DNA of 64,000 nucleotides from Lamellibrachia columna (GCA_963662155.1 OY759268.1:11259935-11323934); one strand, 5' to 3'; counted from the stretch's first letter, positions 1-48,479 are shown. Program-made: numbers and translations. Notes: generated from the sequence alone by a model not told the origin.

Positions 1-1117
1 TTTGTGTTTGCTCTACCTTCATCCAGAGCTTCACTGATGTTTGTGTTTGCTCTACCTTCCTACACAGCTCCACTGATGTTTGTGTTTGCTCTACCTTCCT
101 CCAGAGCTCCACTGGTGTTTGTGTTTGCTCTACCTTCATCCAGAGCTTCACTGATCTTTGTGTTTGCTCTACCTTCCTACACAGCTCCACTGATGTTTGT
201 GTTTGCTCTACCTTCCTCCAGAGCTCCACTGGTGTTTGTGTTTGCTCTACCTTCATCCAGAGCTTCACTTATGTTTGTGTTTGCTCTACCTTCCTTCATA
301 GCTCCACTGATGTTTGTGTTTGCTCTACCTTCCTCCAGAGCTCCACTAATGTTTGTGTTTCCTCTACCTTCCTCCAGAGATCCAATGATGTTTGTGTTTG
401 CTCTACCTTCAACCAGAGCTTCACTGATCTTTGTGTTTGCTCTACCTTCCTGCACAGCTCCTCTGATGTTTGTGTTTGCTCTACCTTCCTCCAGAGCTCC
501 ACTTGTGTTTGTGTTTGCTCTACCTTCATCCAGAACTTCACTTACGTTTGTGTTTGCTCTACCTTCCTTCGTAGCTCCACTGATGTTTGTGTTTGCTCTA
601 CCTTCCTCAAGAGCTCCACTGATGTTTGTGTTTCCTCTACCTTCCTCCAGAGCTCCATTTATGTTTGTGTTTGCTCTACCTTCATCCAGAGCTTCACTGA
701 TGTTTGTGTTTGCTCTACCTTCCTACACAGCTCCACTGATGTTTGTGTTTGCTCTACCTTCCTCCAGAGCTCCACTGGTGTTTGTGTTTGCTCTACCTTC
801 ATCCAGAGCTTCACTTATGTTTGTGTTTGCTTTACCTTCCTTCATAGCTCCACTGATGTTTGTGTTTGCTCTACCTTCCTCCAGAGCTCCACTGATGTTT
901 GTGTTTCCTCTACCTTCCTCCAGAGCTCCATTTATGTTTGTGTTTGCTCTACCTTCCTCCAAAGCACTGCTGATGTTGAGTTTGCTTTACCTTCCTCCAT
1001 AGCTCCACTGGTGTTTGTGTTTGCTCTACCTTCCTCCACAGCTCCACTGGTGTTTGTGTTTGCTTTACCTTCCTCGAGAGCTCAAATGATGTTTGTGTTT
1101 TCTCTGCCTTGCTCCAG
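1..1117 (+). repeat. 39-bp minisatellite in UPF3 intron, about 28 units
   Basis: Units begin TTTGTGTTTGCTCTACCTTC and continue with a CCAGAGCTCCACTGATG-type half, 39 bp in all. Because 39 is a multiple of 3 the array stays open for over 300 codons, but this is not a gene. Variants recur in a higher-order order (ATCCAGAGCTTC, CTACACAGCTCC, CTCCAGAGCTCC). Each unit holds a pyrimidine tract followed by CAG or AG, like the real acceptor at 1111-1117. The array runs off the left edge. Confidence 0.95.
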
Positions 1118-11382
<10,265 letters not shown>

Positions 11383-11424
11383 TGTCCGAGTGTCAGCTGA
11401 CTGAGTGTTGCCAGGGTGGGTCCA

Positions 11425-11700
11425 ATTATATAATTGTAATTGATGACAACAAACTTATGTAATTGTAATTGATTACGATTACAACATAACTTTTAATAAT
11501 TGTAATTGGTTACAGTAAAGCAGTGTAATTGTAATTGGTTACAACATAGTTATGTAATTGTTTACCAAAATGTAATTGTAATTTATTACAGCTACAATGT
11601 TGTAATTTGTTACAACAATATGTTGTAGTTTTTATTAGTTAGTTTTGAAATGATGTTGTAATTGTAATTGAAATGTTCAGTTATAATTAATTACAGTAAA
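11425..11700. repeat. TAATTG-rich repeat after UPF3
   Basis: Repeated GTAATTGTAATTGRTTACAA motifs, related to the tandem element at 7640-8110 and lying within the presumptive UPF3 3' UTR. Confidence 0.7.
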
Positions 11701-11929
11701 ATATGTTTTTAAACAGCTGTCTTTTTAATTTGGGCTAATTCAAAGTCACAATTCAACAAAATATACAAACATCACCAAGTCCATTATATTTGTTTATTAA
11801 TTATATACAAAATATAAAATTTTAGCAACACACCTGTCATGTAATTAACACATGGTGAATATACTTGGTTTTGCATAATACATTTGTAATTGTAATTGAA
11901 CATTTTAGAAGCGTTATTGAAATTAAACA

Positions 11930-12211
11930 TACCGTATTCGACCTATTTTAATCACCAGGATCCATAATTTTACTAGTGTGGAACAACTGAAAATTTTCGC
12001 CATCTGGTGTTAAATAGTTGGCATCACTTTTCAGTTGTTCTACACTAGTCATCAAATACACCACTAGTGTTAAACAGTTACCTTATCTTCCACAGAAAAA
12101 AATTTCCATTCCATTTTTTCATGGCCCAATTTTTTTTCAATTTCCATTCCATTTTTTCATGGCCCAATTTTTTTTCAAGTGTGCTGTACACTAATTAGGT
12201 CGAATATGGCA
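11930..12211 (-). mobile_element. Mariner-like MITE family A, copy 2 (both ends present)
   Basis: Inverted ends CCGTATTCGACCTA (11932-11945) and TAGGTCGAATATGG (12196-12209), one mismatch; the left flank is TA and the right CA. The inside has ACTAGTGTGGAACAACTGAA and two copies of ATTTTTTCATGGCCCAATTT. The TA flank and roughly 280-bp size suggest Tc1/mariner MITEs. Confidence 0.7.
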
Positions 12212-12330
12212 GTTATTATTGATTTGATTGTGTAATTGGACCAAGCCCAAGTGTTGCAATTAGCCATTTAGTTTCTTGTTGCGGCTGTGCGTGTTCTCAT
12301 TTAAATGAATTATACTGCCAGGTATTGTTC

Positions 12331-12336
12331 AATAAA
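12331..12336 (+). terminator. Candidate UPF3 poly(A) signal
   Basis: AATAAA about 950 nt after the UPF3 stop. The implied 3' UTR would contain the TAATTG repeat and the inverted MITE copy. Another AATAAA lies near 12570. There is no transcript evidence. Confidence 0.25.
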
Positions 12337-13064
12337 ATATAATGTAACATCACCAGAAGTACACTCTACAACCACGTTTTCACGTGGAATTATTTTTTCC
12401 TGCAAATGAAAATCTGCAGAAATGTCTTCCCACAAAATGTTTTGAGAAATGTTTTCTATGAAAATTATTTCCAGGTGAATTGTAGTGTTTTATTGTGTTT
12501 AATCAATTGTGAATAGTTGATGTATACTTTATTTTGCAGTATGACATTATGCATATGCTTTTACTAGAAATAAAGTATTTGAATTAATATAATGTGTTCA
12601 AGACATTTTAAAAGATATTGTATATCTAATACTGGAAAAATCGTGGTTCGGGCATAAAATGCATCTTGGCTGACAATGATTATGGATTGGAAACGAGGCA
12701 AATGTCCTTTGCAGCATAAATAAATAGCTATTTTAAGGATATGCCAAAGGCTAAAATAATTTATAGGTCTACAATATTTATATTTGTTATAAGTGATCTT
12801 ATATATTTAGACCACACATTTTGGCATAAGAATGGTTAGTTTTATGCTGCTCAAATTATCCTCTAGATATGTGATGTCGCATCTTCAGTGGGTGTATATT
12901 ATTTGTAATACTGCTTGTTTATAGATAAATGTGATTTGCCAGGTTAGTCAACGAGGTTGGCAGGAAATTATTGCAATGTATGCACCGTAATGGAATCTTT
13001 AGCACCCAACTGGAGAACCGTATGTTCTTATAAGCATATTTGATTTGTTTCTCTAGACCACTAG

Positions 13065-13255
13065 ACAATAAGATAACTGTTTGACACTAGTGGTGTAATT
13101 TGGTGACTAGCATAGAACTGAAAAGTGGTGCCAACTGTTTTACACCAGATGACAACACTTCTCAGTTTCACACTTATTACAATAATTATGGATCCTGCTG
13201 ATTAAAAAGGGGTGTACACTAATTAGGGCATGTACGCTTAATAGGTCGAATACGA
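13065..13255 (+). mobile_element. Mariner-like MITE family A, copy 3 (5' truncated)
   Basis: Shares AACTGTTTGACACTAGTGGT, GGATCCTGCTGATTAAAAAG and the right terminus TAATAGGTCGAATACG with the other two copies; the left terminus is missing. Confidence 0.65.
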
Positions 13256-13379
13256 CATGTTCCTGTAGGAATTTGCGATAAGTATTTGTAAAAAAAATTA
13301 TTTGTACAATTTGAAAGAGATTGTTAAAGGTCTTCAATTTTATTTTATCGCTCGATCTGTTGGATTCAATTTGAAAAAA

Positions 13380-13515
13380 ATTCAACCTACCTAATATCTA
13401 TTTTGAAGTACAAGTTCATTTGTATAAATATTTAGTTTTGGTGAGATCCTCAGTGTTAAATTATTTTTGAACACGTCCGATTAAAATTCTGCAAAAATAG
13501 CAAAAGTGATCCTGC
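13380..13515 (+). repeat. Dispersed repeat family B, copy 2
   Basis: Contains AACCTACCTAATATCTA, TTAAATTATTTTTGAACACG and AAAATTCTGCAAAAATAGC, in the same order as the copy at 1800-2065. Confidence 0.5.
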
Positions 13516-13519
13516 TGTG

Positions 13520-16500
13520 TGTCTTCTACGTGCGCGTGTTTATATATATATATCCTACAACTGTAGGTATAGATATATAGTATGTACTAACAAAATAATA
13601 TCTTACAAATCTTCATAACACACACATCATAATTGTGCCACATCATCATGTCACGATTCATGTGTTTGTCAATGCAATAACCCCAAAAGTGCCATACCAC
13701 AAAAATAATTCTTCAAAAATAGTTACTAGACGTCTGTGCCGAGCATGTTGTAAGGGCCATAAATGCCACTCACCATTAGCCAATACCAACACAGTATTAG
13801 AACACGTCACTGCATTTAATAGTATTCCTACCGTCCTATTCACCACATTATCAAACAGATTTTCTCAATTACCCTCCAATGGCACTTTCCAGGTCATAGC
13901 AAACACTGTCATTGCAACAGCAACAAGTCCGCCCAGTGGATTTCCACTACAGCGACCACCGTTCGTCAAAACGTAAATTCCAATGAAAGAACATGATTTT
14001 TATTTCGTATATGAACCACATTTCTCAAATGCTCTGCCCTAAGCACAAATCCTGAGATGAAATTTAAGTTATCAAAGAAATTATTCACAAACGGCGCCTC
14101 ATTCAACTACACCGTGCCGTCTTTATAAAATGATTAATAAGACAGTTGTATGTATCACATGAAAGAACATATGGCCCAACTGGCCGGGCCACTCCCCGAC
14201 TGCCCTCCCGTTTTCAATACACTTTTTTCGTCGCTTTTTACATCTATTTTTGCTGTTTTGATGGCCACGCCTGAGGAATGTCCAGCGTCCACAAGTAAAT
14301 GGCCCACATTTTAACACTAGCTCAAAGTTACAAATTCAGGTGACAAAGGTCGCTGGTAGCAGCAACGGTCGACATTCGACAAGTTTTAATGTTGAAGAGT
14401 ATCACACACTCTCAATGCCACGTAATCGGCATCACACACACCGACTAGCTGTAGTATAGAACATCGTAATACTAATCTTGTCTTTTAGTCTCCACCGAGA
14501 GAAATAAATAACTTTTATACGAGACAATCACCAGGACTACGCAGCATGCCTCTGCTCATTCACATGCACTCCACACACACGCATTCGCTCGCACTCCACA
14601 CACACACACGCGTAGCCCGATGATGTTCATGTAATTCATAATAAACGACCACAAGGGACACGATATTGTGCGTAGTCTCGGCATCACGACATGAGCCGTA
14701 CTCTGGCCGCACTGAAGCGACGTCAATATTTACCCCACTCCCCACTAGTCACCCCTGCCAGCAGGCCACCAGCTTGGCATCCGTGGAGACGGGTTAGGGC
14801 CTGGCTTCCAGCACCAAGACTAAGGACCCTATGAGCTGCTACAACGCGGGACACGGCGGTGGCCAACATTAGCCGCAGACGTGTACAGCGCCAAGGAATG
14901 TGTTGCTGACCACTAGGAGCCGCCACTAGGCGCAGACCTGGCAAGAAATCCCCACAACCGACTTTGAGCAGACCTTCTGACCAATCACTGCTAATTGCTC
15001 ACTTAGCCGTTAATAAGTAAGAAAATCAAACTGCCGCTCAGCGCGGACCTTGAAAGACAATCAGCCTCGCTTACGATTTGGTCCAATTGCTGTTGGGGAC
15101 AGACCGCTACGAACTCATCTTCTAGAATATCGGTTACTCTGTATAAAAATATATAAAGACAACACAGTAAACATACTATACATTGCATGTAGTCATATGA
15201 GCATTTGTGCTGTGCTTTTTAGATGTGGCCTAATTCTGTGTCGTTTAAAAATCATCAAACGAACAGATCAAAGTTAAAATTGTAGTCAATAAATAACAAC
15301 GAGCAATGTCTCAACGCGCTGAATAAAAGCTGGTGAAACAGGAGTGACATATCACTTCCTAAAATAGTCTACATGATATGTGTTCACCGACACCAGAGGG
15401 AGCCACGAGCACTGAATAAGACACTGCTTTCGACGCGTCCTCTTACACTATGCCTTCAAACTTGAAAAATAAACCCATTACGCAATTCAAACAATTTCCA
15501 TATCACACATATTACTAATAGCTGTTCAAAAGGCAGTGTTTTTCGGTTCCCTTAGCAAAAATTCACTGATATACATATTCCGAGTCTGCCCACATCCAAA
15601 CTTTTAAGACAATTATTTAAACAATTATTTTAATCTCTTAAAACAACAACACAAGAAACGCCTATCAAATGAACACTCGAAAACAGACCTCCCTTTATGG
15701 CTGGAACTAGAACGTTGGTGTCGATGAGAAATCGTATTGCCATGACCTGACATCGGTAGATAAAACTAACATAGCTCTAGGTCCTTCAAAACGAACAGAA
15801 GAATTTTCGACAACTGCCACAAACGAGCCCTAACAAAAAGCATGTTATCAGTACTGCTTTTTACAGCAGTAAATGACAGAGAGAGATGTAAGGACGTGAG
15901 AGTATGATATGAGAACATAGGGTCCATAGCAGTGCATGGAAGCATTGGCCAGCCAAAACGGTAACTAACACTGTCGGTGCCTCTTCCGCCCCTTATGGAA
16001 TGTTCATACTTAAATACCAGAAGCGTTAATCTTAAATAAATGCACGTGGAGCGTGCCAGGAGAGACTGGTTGTAGCTGCAATCGCTGGCCCAACTTGTAA
16101 TGTTTACACCCGGTGTCACAGGCGTCGCACCCGTGTCGACAATCATGTTTACAACACAGGTGCAACAGTGCGGAATATTGCCAGTTACACTTCTAAGCAC
16201 CCAGGAACTAGTCGTCAAAGCAGCGGCTTTCCATCTGCGAACCCGACGTCTGCTTATACTCAACACCGGGCCACAGACATTTGTAAACTCAGTGCCATTA
16301 TGAAGGCCCTCGCTGGACGAGTCTATACATTTACATTGGCACTAAAAGCACTAAAGTGGTCGCTCAAGTGGAGATTACACTGGTTTCAATAATACCACTT
16401 GTGTAGGCCTGTACCCACCTGAAATTGCAATTATTTTCAACGTCTCCCTTACACGGAGACCTTTAACACGAAAGATTAGGGATTACTACAGCAGGCCGCC

Positions 16501-16600
16501 TGGAAAATGCCTCATGCCAGGCAAATTTGACTGCCGGCTATTACACTTCTCGAAGTTTACCCTGGAGTAAATACACTTTTACTATACACTGCAACATATT
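13520..16600. other. Intergenic stretch, nothing supported
   Basis: Between the convergent UPF3 and DDX3 genes. Open frames are short, lack recognisable domains and show no coherent splice structure. A distal DDX3 3' UTR or a non-coding transcript cannot be excluded. Confidence 0.4.
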
Positions 16601-16602
16601 TC

Positions 16603-16845
16603 GTACATGCGAAAATGTTTATCAATTTGGTAAATGAATGAAACTGTCTTCTTGATGCAACTACTGAAGTTAACTTATGTACAACGTTTCAACAAACACT
16701 TGTGGCCTTTGTCAGGAACCGAATGCTTGTCAGTGGAGCAGAACTAAATTAAAGAGTTCAGAAGGTAACCAATGGTTGTTGAAACGTTAAGTTAACCTCA
16801 ATAGTTGTCAAGAAAAACATTTTCACATTTCGTACACTTTGAAAT
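16603..16845. mobile_element. Foldback MITE
   Basis: Left arm GCGAAAATGTTTATC ... TTAACTTATGTACAACGTTT is mirrored by the right arm (reverse complement GTGAAAATGTTTTTC ... GTTAACTTAACGTTTCAACA), around a roughly 55-bp loop near 16700-16755. No coding capacity. Confidence 0.65.
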
Positions 16846-16849
16846 AACA

Positions 16850-18450
16850 AATTTAAATTACAGTTCAATCTGTGATACATTCAGTATATCGATCATAAAG
16901 CCCAAGTGAGGGTTTATGGCTGGCCCTGACGATCGCGTCACACAATCATATTATGTTTTACTCTATAATCTGTGTCAGGCATGCACAAATGCATGTCGCT
17001 AAAACAAACCCAGTAATCGTTTTGGGCCAAACGTATGTGAAAGATAAAGCGGATGTTTAAGAAGTTGCCTGTCATTGAATCTTATGTTGAAATGTGTGTT
17101 CGGAGAAGTACTTTCGGCTGAAACAATGCTCAGAGGAAACTCATAACCAATGTGTGAAAAACGTGTTAAGCACTTTTTGTTAACAAACAGTTATGCGGAT
17201 GTATTTAGACAATATAAGTATGTTTTCTGAGTGGACAGCAGAACACAAAAGTTCCACCATCGTTCGTTACTTACATCACCACGATAAATGTTTGATTAAA
17301 TACTTGTCATTCAAGATATCGTATAGTCACGGGCATCTGCCCGCCGTTAACACTAACGTCATGTTCTTTCAATTTTCACAAATAGTAGCACATAACCAGC
17401 TTAACTAGAGAATTCAACAATGGCGGCCACACGTCGCCCCTTACGATCGCGTGGCGGGGGCGATGTGCGCAGCCACCCAACGACGTCACTGTTTCCCAAC
17501 GAGTAACTACAAACAAACTAGAGAAATGGTGAAACAGAATGATTATTACATTACACAAAAACAAGCTAGACTGTGGCGCCGTCTCGACAGAGCTAACCAC
17601 TGCGCCCATCGTGCTAACGGCAGCTTTAAATCTAATCATCGTGTGCGCGTTTCTATAGCGACCTGGTACACGTATGTGTGAATGCACCAATCCGCCGCAA
17701 TTATGTCCTAGAAAAAACAGCCTACATGAATTTCACTGCCCTATCAATTCAAGGGCTAACACAAATACGCCGACACTGAGCCGTATATATCCTAGTAAAC
17801 ATCGCACACACGAGCAAGCTGCCTTATGTCTTGGAACGTCCCAATACACACAAACAATTCACTGCATGTCGGAGCAAACCGACACGTCAACTGACATGTC
17901 ACGTGACACGTCAAATTCGACATGCTCTGTGTGTGGGGGGAGCAGTTTTCAGCCAAACCAATCGGCCATCATATCAGCAACCGCAGCTGCCTCACGTAGC
18001 ATCAGCTACATTTATCCAGCTACTCTGAGCCAGCCAAACCAACCAGCGCAATAAGTCAGCCAAGACAAGCCCAAGCCAATCAACCCATTAAGTGTGGCCA
18101 AAAGTTTTGGAACAGAAATAAAAATTATCGTTAACAACATACAGCAATAAACGCGTGAATTGCCCAGAAGCATTGACGCACCCAAACAAAAGTCGCCAAC
18201 AAACGATTATTATTATAATTATATCCCACCTATACGGTTGGTGCAATACGACAACTTAGGTGACATTCGTCTGCAACATATGGCGTTGATCATTAGTTAA
18301 ACCGAAGCAGCACTCAATCTAGAGACTAACAAGAGACCCAACAGTTGCCAGGACACAGGGTCACAACAATTCTACAGAAAAAATGTTCCACGACGTACGC
18401 CTTCAAATCGACAGCGTGTGCTGCCCTCTGTGGAGCAAGAAGTGCGAATC
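16850..18450. other. Region downstream of DDX3 stop, no gene recognised
   Basis: It should include the DDX3 3' UTR. No canonical AATAAA on the minus strand was found close to the stop. The GC-richer patch at 17420-17480 (GGCGGCCACACGTCGCCCC) stands out but has no recognisable role. Confidence 0.35.
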
Positions 18451-43634
<25,184 letters not shown>

Positions 43635-43716
43635 GTTAGTTTGTTGATCGAATAGTTACTCAGCCAACATTTGACTCGCCTCAAACTGCTCCCCGCTGCA
43701 CAAAGGCGTCGACCGC

Positions 43717-43724
43717 TATATATA
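43717..43724 (-). promoter_or_regulatory. TATA-like box upstream of DDX3
   Basis: TATATATA about 83 bp before the DDX3 ATG in gene orientation, with a TCACGTGA E-box-type site about 20 bp further upstream (near 43738). Spacing would allow a short 5' UTR. This is inferred from position only. Confidence 0.35.
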
Positions 43725-44375
43725 AGCTAGCTGACATCACGTGACACTGCACAGGGAGCAGTCGTGTTTCAACAAGTTGCAATGGTAACATAAGGATTAT
43801 AAACGATTTAATTGTCTGTTACTATGTCAGACAATTAAAGGTTCATAAAGCTATGTTTGTAATAAGACGTAGTGCACTTGAACGTTAACCTACCAATGCA
43901 TGTTTAGCTGTGTTACGTAACACGGTTAATCCCTGCATGTCCTGTGCTACGTAGGATATTTTTTTTACCTAAAAAAGAGTCACACATAAAATTTATTTAT
44001 ATGTTGTATATCACACAAATTCTGAACATAATCGACAACAGCACTGCTCGTTCGCTCCAATCATGCATCAGATAGACGTGTGTGCTAGCTCACATTTTCA
44101 TTTCTTAAACACGTGGAACCGATCGACGTGATTTTCACTTATCGTTTTGTGTATTGTATACTCTTAAAGCGCATTGTACATCGATTTGTACTTTCGCTCA
44201 AGAGCGATTGAGTTATCTGGCGCTCCTGTCGATCAAGCGAGAGCTGACCAAGATGCAATGTCATGGACTTCGTAAACATGCAAGCGCATGCACGTATGTA
44301 TTCGTGCGTACGTGCGTGTGTACGTGCGTGCGTGACCATATGTGCAAGCGGGCGTACGTGACCATATATGCGTGA

Positions 44376-44376
44376 G

Positions 44377-44416
<40 letters not shown>

Positions 44417-44480
44417 TGAACATATGTGCGTGCGTGTGTGCATGCGTGCGTGCGTACGTGTGTGCGTGCGTAGCCACGCC
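44376..44480. repeat. (CGTG)n microsatellite
   Basis: Alternating CGTG/CGTA purine-pyrimidine tract between about 44300 and 44475, upstream of DDX3. Open frames (HARTHART) are artefacts. Confidence 0.9.
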
Positions 44481-44789
44481 CAATATGTGGCACATCAACA
44501 TAGTATGAATACTGCTTAAGTAACTCACACGCCCACTCGCAATCACACGTGAGAAAAGGCAGTCACTGCATGATCGAGCTTATAACTCCTCCCACTATAT
44601 ATATATATATATAGTCAAGTTTTGGTAGGGCAGTATCAGTTAGTCTGGTTTGTTAAGGCCAATTTTTGGCAGAATCATTACTTACGTAACATTTTACGTA
44701 GAATCCGATTAAAACCGGATCCACGTGGTATGTCGTGTCATGAAATTCAAGGTCAGATGTCAATGATCGTGAATTTTCTATTTTCAGTA

Positions 44790-46590
44790 GCACAAATTCA
44801 GCAAAGCTAAATTTGAAAGAGCAAGGAAGCAAAACAGTACAACGGAAGCTGTCGGGGAAAACGGAAGACGTACATTCAAAACGAACAAACCGCCACAACA
44901 AGACGTGCTGTATATTCTGCAGCAAAGGGGACGAATCTGGCCAACAACGTGGCTATATAGCACTCATTCTGAAAAATCACTGCGTTGTATGGCTGAATAG
45001 ATGAACGATTACGAATTGTGCGCGAACATTGGTGGCGAGAGATCAGACTCACCAGCTATGGTTAAACATGCCATGGAAGTGATGATCACTGTCACACAGT
45101 ACCTCACGCCCGGTCAGTGGTGTGGTGTCATGTGGTGTGACGAACCATTGTATGCGCTAGCTAAACACATTCAATGGGCTTTCCCAAACTATGTTGGATA
45201 GCAAAGGCTTGTCGTGATGCTTGGAGGGCTCCACACGCAGACACCTTTGTGGTGTTGCTTGGATGCACGTTCTAGAATGCCCCGGGTGGAGTGATTCCTG
45301 GCACACCAGGGGAACGGCTGATTCCATCCTGAAAGTTGCGCACATCACTAGAACGCGACATGCTCATTCAGTGATTGTAGCTGCTTTGGCCGTGCTACAG
45401 AAAGCGTCGTTTGATGCGGCAAAGAGCGCCAGTGAGGCGGGAGAGAGAGATGCCTGGAGGGCGAGGATGACACAGAAGTTCACAACATTCGCTTTCTACG
45501 ACTTCATCTTGCGAATGGAGAAACTTATTCTTATCTTCGTCAGGGCACATCGAGAGATAAACTTCGCTCTCTACGTTGTCTGCATGGAAGCACCTGTGTT
45601 CATGTTCTTCAGCCTCAATCACTTGAACTACAGTCGGTGGGTCAGCGTGCACCTGGAGAACATGAAGACATTGCTCCGTGCAGCGTGGACGATGTTCATA
45701 GAATGCGATTGGTATAGTGCCAAAACGATTCGTCAGTTCTCCACAATGCCCGTCGACCAGGCGCACGAACAAGCAAATGAAAGTGTGAATGGGAAAGGCG
45801 GGATCATCCGTCTCACTGACAACGCAGCAGCTCTCCAAAGGTGGCTTCTCGCGGGACAAGAGTTGACACGACTCTTGCGGGATTTTAAGATATCACCCGC
45901 AGTACAAGCAGCAACTAGCGAGATGCACCGCGACGAAACATTGGCTACAAAAGTTCCATTCCGATGTGTCTGGACTCGTCGGTGTCATTCGCCAATATGG
46001 AAATCCCTTCGAGCTTGAGTGCCGAAGCCTGGCTGTGCTACACAGCCAAGCATGCGCTACAGAGTCCGTGGTGGAGACCTACTCGAAGCTGGAGACTGTG
46101 GGTCAGACACAGTACGAGGCATTCCGATTGAATATCTTACACGAACGGAACACACCATTCAGCACCCCGATAAGGAGAAACGGCTTTCCGACACTAAAAA
46201 AAAACCGAAGCTGGAGAAAAAGAAAGGCACGCAGCTGTTGAACATCAAGTAGGACGCAACACTGTTTGGCAAGTTGTACATTGCAAACCAAGCCCGCTGT
46301 GGTAACCCCGCAGTGTTTTTCACGCACGAGAACCAGCCTTTCCCGCCCCCTCTGTATCGCCATGTGGCGACGTGAGGTTTGGTACAAAGCAGGACCTGCT
46401 GTCTTGCTTTGATGTTTCCGACCACGCCGAGGCTCCACCATTTGTAGACGCAAAGGTGTTTGACGGACCTGTCCTTACTCACACGTTGACCCCCACAGGC
46501 TGTGCAAGGTTCCAGGAATACGAAAAGCAAGGAGGAGCTATTCAAGTTTCTTGGAGAAGCAATCCAGACGGAGCCGTGGCCAGAAAACAA
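44790..46590 (+). pseudogene. DUF6589-type mobile-element gene, multiply broken
   Basis: Fragments in several plus frames collinear with a large uncharacterised gene family abundant in invertebrate and fish genomes: CCIFCSKGDES (about 44905), PLYALAKHIQWAFPNYVG then a stop (45145-45201), GTADSILKVAHITRTRHAHS (about 45308), AHEQANESVNGKGGIIRLT (about 45760), GNPFELECRSLAVL (46000) and FTHENQPFPPPL (about 46320). At least four frame changes or stops separate them. The 3' end is cut by the (TG)n tract. The family looks like a transposon-encoded protein; its biochemistry is not established. Confidence 0.7.
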
Positions 46591-46592
46591 GG

Positions 46593-46714
<122 letters not shown>

Positions 46715-46879
46715 GTTGGTGCAATTTGGAGCATAGCCTCCGTTAACCATGTATCGTGCATGTATCCACGAAGGCTAGCAAAAGTCAGTTAATTTAAGGC
46801 TTCACCAGCGATATTTGTGCCTGCAGCAATTTAAAGCAACCAAAACAGTTTAATAATTATTTTAAAAAGTGTTATTAAG

Positions 46880-47560
46880 GGTTAAACCTACGTACTACAT
46901 CAGGACAACACCATCAAGACTGCCACTAACTCCATCCAACTACAAGATGACATCAGAACACCCGAATCCTCAGGAAGAAAATTACAGATGTCCTTCAATG
47001 AAGCGAAATGTCATAAACTAACAGTCACCAAGAAAAGAAATAAGATCTCCACCAGCTACACGTTGCACGACCAAACCCTGGACAAAGTAACAGGCGCCAA
47101 ATACATAGGCGTTGAGATTACTGAAAAACTTCACTGGAGAAAGCATAATTATACAAGCAACTACAAACAAGACCAACAAAGTGAGCGCCTTCGCCTCCAG
47201 AAACCTCAAGAGATGCCCAACACATGTCCAGGCACAGTGCTACAGAAGCTTCGTACGACCAGTGCTAGAATACGCAGCAGTGGTGTGATATCCCTACAAG
47301 CAACATCTCAAATCGTCACTGGAGATGGTGAAACGACGCTCAGCTCGCCACATCCTTCAGCTCTACCTCTAGTGCCTCTGCATTGCTCGCACAGCTCCAA
47401 CTTGAGAACCTGCACTCCAGGAGAACCCAGCAACCGCAGCTCTAGAGGACATCAAACGAAGCTCCAAATGTCGAGGTCAAAATTCATGAGAAGTCAACAT
47501 TTATAAAAAGCACAGTCACATGTCGAAGTCTAAATTAATGTCAGATAAGCGCAGTCAAAT
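46880..47560 (+). pseudogene. Non-LTR retrotransposon (LINE) reverse-transcriptase 3' relic
   Basis: Reads LQMSFNEAKCHKLTVTKKRN, TLDKVTGAKYIGVEITEKLH, then in shifted frames ASRNLKRCPTHVQ, SFVRPVLEYAAVVW and MVKRRSARHIL. These are the thumb-region motifs (KC..L.., YLGV.I...L.W..H, R.LLEYA..VWDP) of Jockey/CR1-like LINE RTs. Frameshifts and stops show it is dead. Confidence 0.75.
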
Positions 47561-47920
47561 GTTAAGATCGAGTGTGATCATTCCCAAAAACTATGCAAGT
47601 CTTTGTGCAGAGTAAGAGGGAGATTGAAGGGCACATAATGCTACCTGATTGGTGGTTAGAGTCAATATATAATTGATTTGAACCCCCTCTGAAAAGTGTG
47701 AACTCCCCAGTAATATGAAGAAACTATTATAATTTGAAAATAAATGTGAACCCCATTTAAAAAAAATGCGAACCCTCTTCTCGAAAGCGTGAACCCAACC
47801 CCCAATGTTGTTTAGTATTTTTCATAAACGTTAACCCCCTTTTCTAAAAATGTGAAAAAAGGGGTTCATATTTTTGGAAAAGGGGTTGTTCACAAAAAGG
47901 GGGTCATGTGAATCCCCCAT

Positions 47921-48147
47921 AACAACTTGCACCGCTTACGGAGCTAGTTGTTAAAGTCCACCGCGCCTCGGAAACTTCACATGTCTAACTAACTATAATA
48001 TAGAATGTCATTGGAATTTGGAATAGTATACTTTATTAATGAGACTAATAAATTCAATGTATATTTTGACATAAATAATGCATCTAACGTACCTTTCACA
48101 AAAGTAACTTTATCTTAAAATTGTAACAACTTTCCCCGGTCTCCCCT
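47921..48147 (+). repeat. Dispersed repeat family C, copy 1
   Basis: Starts AACAACTTGCACCGC, contains GAAACTTCACATGTCTAACT and ends GTAACAACTTTCCCCGGTCT. The other copy is at 63129-63348. Confidence 0.7.
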
Positions 48148-48299
48148 AATTTTCGTCAAACGTCCACATAGGTACCCAACCGCCCCCCACCGAGGGGGGA
48201 TTTCGAATGTCTTAATGTATGAACTATCAACATGGGACACGGGCACGCCTACACTATATTAGCCACATACATGCGAAACTGACGGACTCGTGAGGGAAC

Positions 48300-48470
48300 A
48301 GACACGATTTAACAAGATTTGCCATCCAAGCCAAAGGCCCAGATGGCAAGTGGACAAGGAAGCCATTGGCTTATCGAGAGTCCAACAATGTTCATCTACT
48401 TATAAACCGCCCTCACAAACTACTTTATTATTATTATAGATTAACCCGGCGTTGCACGGGACAAAAAGGC
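48300..48470 (+). repeat. Dispersed repeat also at 9655-9785, followed by a CCCGGCGTTGC end
   Basis: GATTTAACAAGATTTGCCATCC, AAGCCATTGGCTTATCGAGA and ATGTTCATCTA match the copy in UPF3. At 48436-48460 ATTAACCCGGCGTTGCACGG resembles the common 3' end of some retroposons. Confidence 0.55.
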
Positions 48471-48479
48471 AACCACTTT

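Noticed and set aside
4..1002. 332-codon open frame of FVFALPSSRAPLM repeats
   Set aside because: Direct product of a 39-bp tandem array (multiple of three); lies in a UPF3 intron and shows no protein-like variation.
15766..16266. 166-codon minus-strand frame
   Set aside because: No recognisable domain, repeats or splice partner; plausible chance frame.
44139..44546. His/Thr/Arg-rich frame on minus strand
   Set aside because: Read-through of the CGTG microsatellite.
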